Part shown: positions 41,193 through 48,199 of the stretch, in pieces | Layout: each line of letters starts with the position of its first letter | How positions within the stretch are numbered: the first letter of the stretch is position 1 | Assembly: GCF_008704555.1 (NCBI RefSeq) | Contig: NZ_CP023702.1 | Span: 744,001-808,000 of the forward strand | DNA from: Streptomyces nitrosporeus | GTDB taxonomy: Bacteria > Actinomycetota > Actinomycetes > Streptomycetales > Streptomycetaceae | Reading direction: 5' to 3' | Length of the DNA: 64,000 nucleotides | The notes under the pieces: model-generated | The model's input: the letters and a program-made list of their open reading frames with translations, nothing else | Databases searched by the model: none | Told to the model about the DNA's origin: nothing | Made by a program: the position numbers and the translations under genes

Positions 41193-42446
41193 CTATGCGC
41201 GCTGCTCCGCGTCGAGCCCCCGCACCCTGGCCAGCAGGGCCGCCCGCCGCTCCGGGGGTGCCGCCGCGGCGAGCGCCCGCCAGACGGGGAGGTCCTCCGC
41301 CCCCCACGGGCTGTACGCCCAGTCGGCGAGCAGACCCGGATCGCCCCGTGCGATCAGCGCGGCCCGCAGCTGCCCCGCGATCCGGTGCCGGAGCCGGACG
41401 GCCGCCGGCGCCTGCGAACGCGGCAGCAGGGGGCCCGCGTACGCGCCGAGCGCCGCCGCCACCGAACCGGACTCCAGCCTGCGTGTGACGGTGTCGAAGT
41501 CGGTGTCGAGCGGTACGCCCAGCCGGTACGGGCGCGAGCACAGCAGTCCGGGCCCCAGGAGCCGCCGCAGCCGCGTGAGTTCGGCGCGCAGGGTCACCGG
41601 GTGGGCGGACTCGTCCTCGTACAGCTCGATCAGCAGTCCGTCACCGCCGAGGCCCTCCGGGTGGAGGGCCAGCGCCACCAGGATCTCGCTGTGGCGCCTG
41701 CTGAGCCGGATCCTGCGCCCGCCCAGGGTCAGGAGCGCCTCGTCACGGCCGAGCGCGCAGAGCCGTGCCGCCCCGTCGTCCGGCCGCGGCGCGAGGAGCG
41801 CGAGCTGGGACTCGGCGGCGCGTGCCACGGCCTGTACGAACGCCAGGCTGTGCGGATGGGCGAGCTCGTTCCCGCCGGTGATGTCGACCGCGCCCAGGAC
41901 CCGGCCCGTGTGCGGGTCGTGCAGCGGGGCGGCCGCGCACGTCCACTGCTGGACCGGCCGGAGGAAGTGCTCGGCCGCGAACACCTGGACCGGGCGGCCG
42001 ACGGCGAGCGCCGTGCCGGGCGCGTTCGTCCCGGCCTCCGTCTCGGCCCAGCGGGCGCCCTCCACGAAGTTCATCCGTTCCGCGCGCCTCCGGGCCCGCG
42101 CGTGCCCCTCCACCCAGAGCAGCCTGCCGTGCGCGTCGCAGACCGCGAGCAGGTGTCCGCCGTCCATGGCGTAGGGGCCCATGAGCTCGCGGACCGTCGG
42201 CATGACACGGGCCAGCGGGTGGGTGTCCCGGTACGGTCCGAGCTCGTCCGCACGGAGGTCGACCGGCGCCGTGCCGTCCGGGCTGACCCGCGCCCTGGCG
42301 GAGCGCCGCCACGACTGGCCCACCACCGGGCGCACCGGTGCGTCCAGCCGTCCGCCGGAGGTGAACGCCTCATGTGCGCGGTGCAGCCGGCCGAGCCGGG
42401 CGCCGGGGTCCGCGTCGGCTGCCGGAGCCGCCCAGGGGTCCGTCAA
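41193..42446 (-). CDS. GAF-domain transcriptional activator of the aldehyde dehydrogenase
   Basis: 417 residues. N-terminal helical region with [21 protein letters not shown], a GAF domain (about 90-230: [75 protein letters not shown]) as in AcoR/DhaR, but no sigma-54 AAA domain. The C-terminus instead carries a winged-helix-like segment ([31 protein letters not shown]...[15 protein letters not shown]). TTG at 42446 with GGGAGGG upstream is preferred; an ATG at 42557 is an alternative. It pairs with acetaldehyde dehydrogenases in many actinobacteria. Confidence 0.85.
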   Translation of the reverse strand: MTDPWAAPAADADPGARLGRLHRAHEAFTSGGRLDAPVRPVVGQSWRRSARARVSPDGTAPVDLRADELGPYRDTHPLARVMPTVRELMGPYAMDGGHLLAVCDAHGRLLWVEGHARARRRAERMNFVEGARWAETEAGTNAPGTALAVGRPVQVFAAEHFLRPVQQWTCAAAPLHDPHTGRVLGAVDITGGNELAHPHSLAFVQAVARAAESQLALLAPRPDDGAARLCALGRDEALLTLGGRRIRLSRRHSEILVALALHPEGLGGDGLLIELYEDESAHPVTLRAELTRLRRLLGPGLLCSRPYRLGVPLDTDFDTVTRRLESGSVAAALGAYAGPLLPRSQAPAAVRLRHRIAGQLRAALIARGDPGLLADWAYSPWGAEDLPVWRALAAAAPPERRAALLARVRGLDAEQRA

Positions 42447-42683
42447 CTCGCCCTCCCGTCCGCGGCGACGTGCCACCCCATCATCGGGGCAACGGACGTG
42501 TGCGACAACCGTCGGGCACGGGGCGATCCCTCCGCTCACCCCGGAGTGCGTGATCACCGGTCAGGAAGCCCCGCGGAAGCGGCACTCGGCGGGGCGGGGG
42601 CCGGGCGGCGGGGCGCTGCGCGAGGGCGCGCCCGCCCGGCGCGCGGGCGCGGTGCCCACCGGTGTGGGCACCGCGGCGCGGGG

Positions 42684-43511
42684 TCAGCGCGGCATGGGGG
42701 CGGGCTGGGCGTCCGTGCGCATCGCGGCGTCGGTGCCGCCGTCGACGTAGAGGATCGCGCCGGTGGTGAAGCGGGCCTCGGGGCGCAGGAACTGCTCGAC
42801 CCAGAACGCGATGTCCTCGGGCTGCCCGAAGATCCCCAGGGGCATCGGCGTCGGGAAGGAGTCGGGGTCGGGAGTGGCCGTCACGTCGGTGGACCCGGTC
42901 ATCAGCGGGGTGATCACCGCGCCGGGCGCGATCGCGTTGAGGAGGACGCCGCGGCGCCCCCACTCCGGGGTCACCGCGGTACGGCGGACCCAGCGGGCGA
43001 GGGCCAGCTTCGACGTCGCGTAGGCGGAGATGCTGGGGGCGGACTTCACGAGCGCCGCGGGCAGGGCGCTCTGCGCCGCCGCGGCGTGGTCGCGGGCGGC
43101 TTCCTCCTCGCCGTCCAGCAGCAGTTCCAGCAGGGTGTCGTCGGTCAGCGGGACGGTCGAGGCCGAGTTCGAACTGATCACGACGGCGCGGCCCGCCCCG
43201 GAGCGTTCCAGGGCGGGGCGCAGCCCCTCCAGCAGGGCCACGGGCCCGAAGTAGTTGATCGACGCGACCGCGGAGGCGCTCGGCATGTTCGGGCCGACGC
43301 CCGCGACCGCGGCCACCCCGTCCAGGGTGCCGTCACAGAGGCGGAGCACCTCCTGGACCGCGTGCCGGCGGCCGTCCCCGGTCCCGAGGTCGGCGATCAC
43401 GTCGGCGTCCCGCAGGTCCACCCCGATGACCCGGTGGCCCGCGGCGCGCAGCCGTTCGGCGCTCGCGGCGCCCATGCCCGAGGCGGAACCGGTGACGGCG
43501 TAGGTACTCAT
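42684..43511 (-). CDS. Short-chain dehydrogenase/reductase (SDR)
   Basis: 275 residues. Cofactor site VTGSASGMGAASAERL (TGxxxGxG), NNAG-equivalent VAGVGPNMPSAS, active-site Ser region VISSNSAST and YATSK (YxxxK), then APGAVITPLM and the C-terminal TGAILYVDGGTDA. It reduces a ketone or oxidises an alcohol with NAD(P)(H), probably of the hydroxysteroid/3-alpha type. The ATG at 43511 has GAAGGAGAG upstream. It diverges from a TetR gene across a shared palindrome. Confidence 0.9.
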   Translation of the reverse strand: MSTYAVTGSASGMGAASAERLRAAGHRVIGVDLRDADVIADLGTGDGRRHAVQEVLRLCDGTLDGVAAVAGVGPNMPSASAVASINYFGPVALLEGLRPALERSGAGRAVVISSNSASTVPLTDDTLLELLLDGEEEAARDHAAAAQSALPAALVKSAPSISAYATSKLALARWVRRTAVTPEWGRRGVLLNAIAPGAVITPLMTGSTDVTATPDPDSFPTPMPLGIFGQPEDIAFWVEQFLRPEARFTTGAILYVDGGTDAAMRTDAQPAPMPR

Positions 43512-43574
43512 ACAGCTCTCCTTCGGCGGGCCGCGGTGACGGCCCGCATCGATCCGATGGAACCCATCATAATT

Positions 43575-43587
43575 CAATCAATGATTG
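43575..43587. promoter_or_regulatory. CAATCA-A-TGATTG operator in SDR/TetR divergent promoter
   Basis: 13-bp perfect inverted repeat in a strikingly AT-rich stretch, 64 bp from the SDR start and 34 bp from the TetR start. A typical TetR autoregulatory site. Confidence 0.65.
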
Positions 43588-43620
43588 GACAACGTCAGTG
43601 ACGTCTGCGCCTGTGATGAA

Positions 43621-44247
43621 ATGGAACGCATGAGCCAGCCAGAGGCCCCCACCCGCGACCGCCTCCTCGACGCAGCCAAGCGGCTGTTCCTGGAGAAGGG
43701 GGCCGACCAGGTCTCCCTGCGCTCGGTCAACACGGCGGCCGGGCTGAACCCGGGGGCGGTCCACTACCACTTCGGTTCACGCGAGGGGCTGGTGTCGGCG
43801 CTGCTGGAGCGGGAGCTGCGGCCGATGTGGAGCGGACGGCTGCAAGCCCTGTCGGGGCCGGCCGGCCAGGACCTTTGCGTACGCGACCTGGTGGCCGCCC
43901 TCGTCGAGCCGTTCGCCGAACTCGTCACCACCCGCGACGGCCGGGTGCTCTGCCACCTACTGGCCCGCACGGCCCTGCCCACGGGCCAGGTCCTCAACGT
44001 CTCCCCCCTCTTCGCCCCGGCGCCCTTCGAGGTGCTCCTCGGGCGGGCGCTGCCGGAGCTGTCACCCCAGGAGGTCACCGAGCGCTGCCGGCTCGCCTTC
44101 GGCCTGGTGATGGAGTCCTACGGCCGTCCGCTGGTCAAGATGCCCGCGGAGCCGTCACCGTTTCCGCACACGGGGACGGTGATCGCGTTCCTCGTCGCCG
44201 GACTGACCGCGCCGTCGTGCCACACGGCGGACACCGGCACCGCCTGA
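43621..44247 (+). CDS. TetR-family transcriptional regulator
   Basis: 208 residues. The TetR helix-turn-helix is RDRLLDAAKRLFLEKGADQVSLRSVNTAAGLNPGAVHYHFGSREGLVSALLERELRP. The effector domain is helical, with a C-terminal region resembling TetR_C_33-type members. ATG at 43621 is used; an in-frame ATG at 43630 is equally possible since neither has a clear ribosome site. It probably represses the divergent SDR gene and itself. Confidence 0.92.
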   Translation: MERMSQPEAPTRDRLLDAAKRLFLEKGADQVSLRSVNTAAGLNPGAVHYHFGSREGLVSALLERELRPMWSGRLQALSGPAGQDLCVRDLVAALVEPFAELVTTRDGRVLCHLLARTALPTGQVLNVSPLFAPAPFEVLLGRALPELSPQEVTERCRLAFGLVMESYGRPLVKMPAEPSPFPHTGTVIAFLVAGLTAPSCHTADTGTA

Positions 44248-44324
44248 CCGGCCGGCGGTCATCGGCCGGCTGTCGGTACACGTCCGCACCCCGCAGAAGG
44301 CCCGGACCGGCCGGGACCTTCGCC

Positions 44325-44336
44325 GGTGTCCGAGGG
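44325..44336. repeat. Putative left attachment site, 12-bp copy of tRNA-Leu 3' end
   Basis: GGTGTCCGAGGG, identical to 47735-47746; with one mismatch the match extends to 15 bp. Confidence 0.45.
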
Positions 44337-44545
44337 AGGGCTCGGCCCGGGCGCCCGGGCGCCGGCCCCGACTCTTCCGGCCGGGGAGGATCTACCTCAT
44401 GAGCCCCGTCCTGTCGCTTCGGACCGGTCACGCACACCCAGGGTGTCGTGCCGCTGCCGGTCATGCGTCGGTCATGTGGCCAGCCTTCCTTCACCCCAGG
44501 CCCGGTGACGCTCCCATGCCTCCTGCTCGCCGCCCCGGCCAGGAC

Positions 44546-44566
44546 TTTATGCAATGACGCGCATAG
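44546..44566 (+). promoter_or_regulatory. Shared island motif, copy 1
   Basis: TTTAT-GCAATG-ACGCGCATAG, 90 bp before the first island gene. The same pattern with a different 6-nt middle occurs at 46194-46214. Likely a promoter or operator; GCATAG could be a -10. Confidence 0.55.
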
Positions 44567-44655
44567 TCGCGTTCCTGCATGGACGACACACCCGCCCCGC
44601 TCGTACGGTCGTGACGACCGGCCCGCAAAGGGCCCGCAGCAGGGGGTTCGTAGCC

Positions 44656-44862
44656 ATGGCTCGTGAGGAACTGTCCCGGCTTACCGGCAACGGGAACGGC
44701 AACTGCAACAACGACGACTGCCCGAACGTGTACCGGGCTGCTGACGGCTCCATCGTGGTGCAGGGGGACACCGACGCCACCTTCCAGCCTCCGGCCGGGG
44801 AAGCCCTCGTCCGTATCCCTGAGAGCGTGCTGAAGGAGGCCGTACGTGCTCTTGGATGGTGA
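44656..44862 (+). CDS. Small conserved protein upstream of DUF6879 gene
   Basis: 68 residues: NGNCNNDDCPNVYRAADGSIVVQGDTD, then a PPAGEALVRIPESVLKEAVRALGW ending. Two cysteines (NC...DC) near the start may bind metal. Short proteins of this outline commonly precede DUF6879 and DUF5753 genes in Streptomyces (recalled). It overlaps the next gene by 17 bp, which carries its ribosome site (AAGGAGG) inside this frame. Function unknown. Confidence 0.75.
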   Translation: MAREELSRLTGNGNGNCNNDDCPNVYRAADGSIVVQGDTDATFQPPAGEALVRIPESVLKEAVRALGW

Positions 44863-45379
44863 GGACTGGACCGCCAAGGTCCAAGGCTTTGAGCAGGAAG
44901 CATGGAGGCTCGAAACGCTTCCGTGGTACCGAGTCCCGAGCGAGGACGGAGATATCCGGGACTTCCTTGCCGGGCACCGGATCGACCCACAGGGCTATTC
45001 CTCCGGATATACGGAGGGCCTACGGAGAATCCGGGCGGCGGGAAGGTCCAAGGGGCGTGTCCACATCGTCACCCGGCCTCTGACGGACTATCTGCGGTTT
45101 GAGTTCATGTATTACGACGTGCACGAAGCGGCCGGAGACGACATCCGCATCCTCGATGTGACAGACCGGCCCAACCCTCTCGAAGGGGTTCAGGACTTCT
45201 GGCTTTTCGATCGGTCTGAAGTCGTCCTCATGAACTATGAGGAGAACGGGACACAGATCGGCCGGGAACTGTACGAGGGAGATCCCGCACCGTACGTCGA
45301 GTACCAGAGAATTGCGCTGGCGGAGTCGGTGCCGTTCAGGGAGTACGTGAACCGGTGGCCATCGAACCTGACCAGCTAG
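44846..45379 (+). CDS. DUF6879 family protein
   Basis: 177 residues. The DUF6879 outline is clear: an N-terminal EQEAWRLETLPWYRVPSEDGDIRDFLAG, then RSKGRVHIVTRPLTDYLRFEFMYYDVHEAAGDDIRILDVT, and the acidic DFWLFDRSEVVLMNYEENG...Y. This small alpha/beta domain travels with DUF5753 regulators in actinobacteria and may be the toxin or effector of that set; not proven. GTG at 44846 with a perfect AAGGAGG 6 nt upstream. It overlaps the XRE gene downstream by 25 bp. Confidence 0.85.
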   Translation: MLLDGEDWTAKVQGFEQEAWRLETLPWYRVPSEDGDIRDFLAGHRIDPQGYSSGYTEGLRRIRAAGRSKGRVHIVTRPLTDYLRFEFMYYDVHEAAGDDIRILDVTDRPNPLEGVQDFWLFDRSEVVLMNYEENGTQIGRELYEGDPAPYVEYQRIALAESVPFREYVNRWPSNLTS

Positions 45380-46191
45380 ACCAGTCGGGTCGTGAACTAG
45401 CGGCCATGCTCAAGCAGCTACGCAAACAAGCCGGGCTCTCAGGGGTCCGGCTTGCTGCGCGTTGCAATATGAGCCAATCCAAGATCAGCCGGATCGAGGG
45501 CAACAAATCTCGCCCGTCACTACTGGACGTTGAACAACTCCTCCGGGGCCTTGAATCTTCTCCTGCTATAGCTGCTGAGGTTATGGCCTTGGCCAGGATC
45601 GCTCAGACCGAATGGCAGGGCGGTAGAGCTCTCCGAAGGAAGGGGATCGACAAGAAGCAGGTACAGCTAGCCGGCCTCGAAGCGTCATCAAGTACGTTTC
45701 GGTACTTCTTGCTTTCGATGGTCACGGGGCTCTTGGCCACACCTGAGTACGTCAGTGCCAGCCTCGCCCAGGCTCCTCCGGAGCAGCAAGCTAAAGCTGT
45801 TGCCATGAAGCTGGACAGGCAACGAGTGCTGTTCGACCGATCCAAGCACTTCACATTCATTCTGACCGAGCAGGCCGTCAGGTACCCGCTCATCCCGCCT
45901 GATGAACTAGCGATACAGATTGATCGCCTGGCGTCTTTGACTCACCAGCCGAACGTTCGACTCGGCGTGATCCCCAGGGGAGTTCAATTCACGTCCGGGG
46001 CCTTGAACACGTTCACGATCTACGATGAGGCGCTTGCGACCGCTGAACTTGACCTTGGAGCCATCGCATTCCGTGACAGTCGCGATGTGCATGATTTGAT
46101 TCGCCGCTTCAGCCAATATGAGGAACACGCACTCTTCGGAGAACAAGCTAGGGAGCAGCTAGCGGCCTGGGCGGCGTACTGCCGTCGATGA
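45355..46191 (+). CDS. XRE regulator with DUF5753 (Scr1-like) domain
   Basis: 278 residues. Cro/C1-type helix-turn-helix at 10-70 (LAAMLKQLRKQAGLSGVRLAARCNMSQSKISRIEGNKSRPS) and a DUF5753 C-terminal domain (YFLLSMVTGLLATPEYVSASL, ILTEQAVRYPLIPPDELAIQIDRLASLTHQPNVRLGVIPRGV...FTIYDEALATAELDLGAIAFRDSRDVHDLIRRFSQYEEHALFG). In S. coelicolor such proteins (Scr1, WhiJ-like) pair with DUF397 proteins to control development and behave like antitoxins. AT-richer codon use than the flanks. GTG at 45355 lies within the previous gene. Confidence 0.93.
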   Translation: MAIEPDQLDQSGRELAAMLKQLRKQAGLSGVRLAARCNMSQSKISRIEGNKSRPSLLDVEQLLRGLESSPAIAAEVMALARIAQTEWQGGRALRRKGIDKKQVQLAGLEASSSTFRYFLLSMVTGLLATPEYVSASLAQAPPEQQAKAVAMKLDRQRVLFDRSKHFTFILTEQAVRYPLIPPDELAIQIDRLASLTHQPNVRLGVIPRGVQFTSGALNTFTIYDEALATAELDLGAIAFRDSRDVHDLIRRFSQYEEHALFGEQAREQLAAWAAYCRR

Positions 46192-46193
46192 TC

Positions 46194-46214
46194 TTTATTC
46201 GACAACGCGCATAG
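46194..46214 (+). promoter_or_regulatory. Shared island motif, copy 2
   Basis: TTTAT-TCGACA-ACGCGCATAG, directly after the XRE stop and 39 bp before the next gene. Same spacing and same 15 fixed bases as copy 1 at 44546. Confidence 0.55.
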
Positions 46215-46252
46215 AGCTGGAGGTCCCCCGTCGGCGGCCCGAGGATGTACTC

Positions 46253-46567
46253 ATGCCGACCGAACCGAAGAAGGACCGCCAGAAGGCCCCGCAGAGTTGG
46301 CGGATGGACCCGATCCCGAGCCGTCCGGCATGCCGGGGCGATGAGGGGAAAATTCGCGTCCCCATGCGGCTGACGAAGGACGGTCGGCATATGGCAGACA
46401 CGGAAATGATTCTGCTCCCGTCTGAGGCCGCCTTACTGGCCGACAACCCGACCAACGCGATGCGCGACAACGCCAGGCCGATACTGCACGAGATCTTTCG
46501 GAAGAGCGCACCGGCTCTTGGCCCGGGCGTCGTATCCGTGTCGAAGTCGGATCAGTACCAGCTCTGA
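46253..46567 (+). CDS. Hypothetical island protein
   Basis: 104 residues, hydrophilic, with a basic N-terminus (PTEPKKDRQKAPQSWRMDPIPSRP) and a middle MADTEMILLPSEAALLADNPTNAMRDNARPILHEIF. Not recognised. ATG at 46253 follows GAGGATG. It starts a second transcription unit that carries the shared motif upstream and contains the DUF397 gene next. Confidence 0.65.
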   Translation: MPTEPKKDRQKAPQSWRMDPIPSRPACRGDEGKIRVPMRLTKDGRHMADTEMILLPSEAALLADNPTNAMRDNARPILHEIFRKSAPALGPGVVSVSKSDQYQL

Positions 46568-46605
46568 GTCTGCCCCCGTCACTGATCTCACAGGAAGGCA
46601 CACCC

Positions 46606-46836
46606 ATGCCCGGAACCGACCTGTACAGCCTGCCCATCGACGGCGCCACGTTCCTCAAGGCGTGCGGGGGCAACACACACCCCGACGGCGAGTCCTGCGC
46701 CACGCTGGCGAAGATCGGCCCCGACGCGTGGGCGTTGGGCGACAGCAAGCGGCCCGGTGCGGAGCCGTTGCGCTTCACCACCAAGGAACTGGACGCGGCC
46801 GGAATCGACCCGGCCCGCTTCGGCCTGTCTGCCTGA
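46606..46836 (+). CDS. DUF397 domain protein
   Basis: 76 residues, near the usual DUF397 size. Conserved features: GDSKRPGAEPLRFTTKELDA (the D-S-K-x-P...L-x-F-T signature) and GESCATLAKIGPDAWALGDSK. DUF397 proteins are partners of DUF5753 regulators, bound and possibly neutralised by them. RBS GGAAGG before the ATG at 46606. The XRE-DUF5753 gene two genes upstream is the presumed partner. Confidence 0.88.
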   Translation: MPGTDLYSLPIDGATFLKACGGNTHPDGESCATLAKIGPDAWALGDSKRPGAEPLRFTTKELDAAGIDPARFGLSA

Positions 46837-46928
46837 CGGCCGTCTCTGGCGCCCCCGGCCCTGGCTCACCCCCGAGAGGCAGGGCCGGTTGGGCGCTCCT
46901 CTTCCTCCTGCTCTGAACGGGACGACAG

Positions 46929-47405
46929 TTGCACCACCACGGCTACCTGTGGACCGGCTCCAAGCAACGGTTCGATGACGAGGCACTGAGGCGGCCTCCG
47001 CACCCTGATCCGCCACCGGCCGACAAGCCGGATCCGATCCAGCGGTACAGGGAAGTGAAGGCGGAGTTCCCGACCGTGGACCTGCCACCACTGGAAACGG
47101 CCCACTGGCTGATCAAGCCCGCGAAGCTCGTGCGCGGCACCTGGGAGGAGCCGGAGGAAGCGGCGGAATGGCTCGGGCAACAACTGGCTGAGTACGCACC
47201 CCGGTTCTCCTCCGAGTCGGACCGCGACAGTACGCGGCTGGCACTGCTGGTCTGCTCCGCTGTCGAACGGGTGGGCCGGGGTGGAGACGTGTCCCACGGC
47301 TTCTACCTGTTGAGACCCGCATTTCTGTCCGTAGCCCTGGTGACGTGCTCCCCGAACCGAGCCGCACCGGACCTGGCCTGCCCGACCGCTGTCCACACCC
47401 GATGA
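46929..47405 (+). CDS. Hypothetical island protein
   Basis: 158 residues from TTG 46929: His-rich start (HHHGYLWTGSKQRFDDEALRRPPHPDPPPADKPDPIQRYREVKAEFPTV), then two helical segments (ETAHWLIKPAKLVRGTWEEPEEAAEWLGQQLAEYAPRF; DRDSTRLALLVCSAVERVGRGGDVSHGFYLL). No known family recognised. The stop overlaps the next start (ATGA), implying coupling. Confidence 0.55.
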   Translation: MHHHGYLWTGSKQRFDDEALRRPPHPDPPPADKPDPIQRYREVKAEFPTVDLPPLETAHWLIKPAKLVRGTWEEPEEAAEWLGQQLAEYAPRFSSESDRDSTRLALLVCSAVERVGRGGDVSHGFYLLRPAFLSVALVTCSPNRAAPDLACPTAVHTR

Positions 47406-47719
47406 GGAGAGCACACCACGATGCCCTGTTCGATCCTGCGGTATACGAAGCACCGGATCACTCAGCAGCGGGACACAGAGGTGGCGTGGGAAGCAGGTCG
47501 CCACCAACGAACCTTCCCGAGAGAACGGCCCGACTTGAAGCGGCCCGGCTTCCGCACGTCCATGCACGGGATGCCACGCTCCACAGCGTCCCTCAGCTTG
47601 TGGCTGCTGCGCTCTCCGCCCTCACCCAGGATCAGAAGCACGGTGGCGCTGTCAGCGCGGCCTACCTGATCACGCGGCTGGTCACGCCACTGCCCAGAAA
47701 AGCAGAAAACCCCAGGTGA
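47402..47719 (+). CDS. Hypothetical protein, last island gene
   Basis: 105 residues starting at the ATG that overlaps the previous stop. Sequence DALFDPAVYEAPDHSAAGHRG, a basic middle, then QLVAAALSALTQDQKHGGAVSAAYLITRLV. Not recognised. Its stop codon lies in the loop of the tRNA terminator on the opposite strand, an odd compact arrangement that fits insertion at the tRNA 3' side. Confidence 0.5.
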   Translation: MRRAHHDALFDPAVYEAPDHSAAGHRGGVGSRSPPTNLPERTARLEAARLPHVHARDATLHSVPQLVAAALSALTQDQKHGGAVSAAYLITRLVTPLPRKAENPR

Positions 47720-47729
47720 ACTGGGGTCT
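47705..47729 (-). terminator. Intrinsic terminator of tRNA-Leu
   Basis: On minus: ACCCCAG-TTCAC-CTGGGG followed by TTTTCTGC. A compact GC stem with a U-tract, directly after the tRNA. Confidence 0.75.
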
Positions 47730-47733
47730 TCAC

Positions 47734-47821
47734 TGGTGTCCGAGGGGGGACTTGAACCCCCACGCCCGATAAAGGGCACTAGCACCTCAAGCTAGCGCGT
47801 CTGCCATTCCGCCACCCGGAC
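47734..47821 (-). tRNA. tRNA-Leu (anticodon GAG)
   Basis: Read on minus from 47821. Acceptor stem GTCCGGG pairs with CTCGGAC; the anticodon stem-loop is CTAGC-TTGAGGT-GCTAG with GAG as anticodon; there is a long variable arm, as expected for Leu; the T-arm is GGGGG-TTCAAGT-CCCCC; and the 3' CCA is encoded (47736-47734). Confidence 0.95.
47735..47746. repeat. Putative right attachment site in tRNA-Leu 3' end
   Basis: GGTGTCCGAGGG on plus, the complement of the acceptor stem and CCA region. Identical to 44325-44336. Confidence 0.45.
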
Positions 47822-48199
47822 AAGGTGTCTGCCGTTCGCGGTGTTCCCCGCGGCGACATGGAAAACAATACCAGGGGTTCGAGGCGCCTTTCACCCACGT
47901 TTCCCGTGGTCAGTGCGGTGCGGAGGGGTGGCGGCGGTTTACGGCACCGGCCCTGTCACCTTGCGTGGTGCGGCGCGTACGCAAGGTGATGTAGCCCTGG
48001 GGTGCCCGGTGGTCCCCTCCCCTGTCCGGCCCCCGGGCCGCCCGTCCGGCAGGAGCCGCGAGCGGGCCCGGTCCGGGGACAGGCCCGGGCGGGGTGCGGG
48101 GGCTGCCCCCAGCTCCCTTCGGCCGGGTGGCCCGATGTTCCCGGGGCGTGCGGGTCCTTAGCGTCCTGTGGGTACCTCCCGCCCGATCCGAGGAGCACG
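47822..48199. other. Intergenic region with long inverted repeat
   Basis: No gene. CACCTTGCGT (47957-47966) and ACGCAAGGTG (47979-47988) form perfect 10-bp arms, spacing 12, an operator-like element upstream of the secreted peptidase gene. Confidence 0.55.

Larger units (their letters stand above)
44248..44655. other. Intergenic region at the left edge of the tRNA-Leu island
   Basis: Contains the 12-bp copy of the tRNA 3' end (44325-44336), a palindrome ACACCC-A-GGGTGT (44434-44446) and the promoter motif at 44546-44566. No gene supported. Confidence 0.5.
44325..47746. mobile_element. Putative small genomic island at tRNA-Leu(GAG)
   Basis: The block is bounded by identical 12-bp sequences GGTGTCCGAGGG at 44325-44336 and 47735-47746. 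The right copy is the 3' end of tRNA-Leu, as in tRNA-targeted integration. Inside are seven or eight small genes with lower GC and rarer codons than the flanks (for example TTA-free but AT-ending codons across 45360-46190). No integrase, relaxase or replication gene is present, so it is a remnant or was mobilised in trans. It is 3.4 kb long. Confidence 0.5.

Noticed and set aside
44325..44336. A second tRNA or tRNA fragment at the left island edge
   Set aside because: Only the 12-15 bases of the acceptor end match; no anticodon or T-arm, so it is read as an attachment-site copy, not a tRNA gene.
47421..47669. Alternative small basic protein in a different frame of the last island gene
   Set aside because: The frame starting at 47402 overlaps the previous stop (ATGA) and has more gene-like composition; the alternative lacks coupling.
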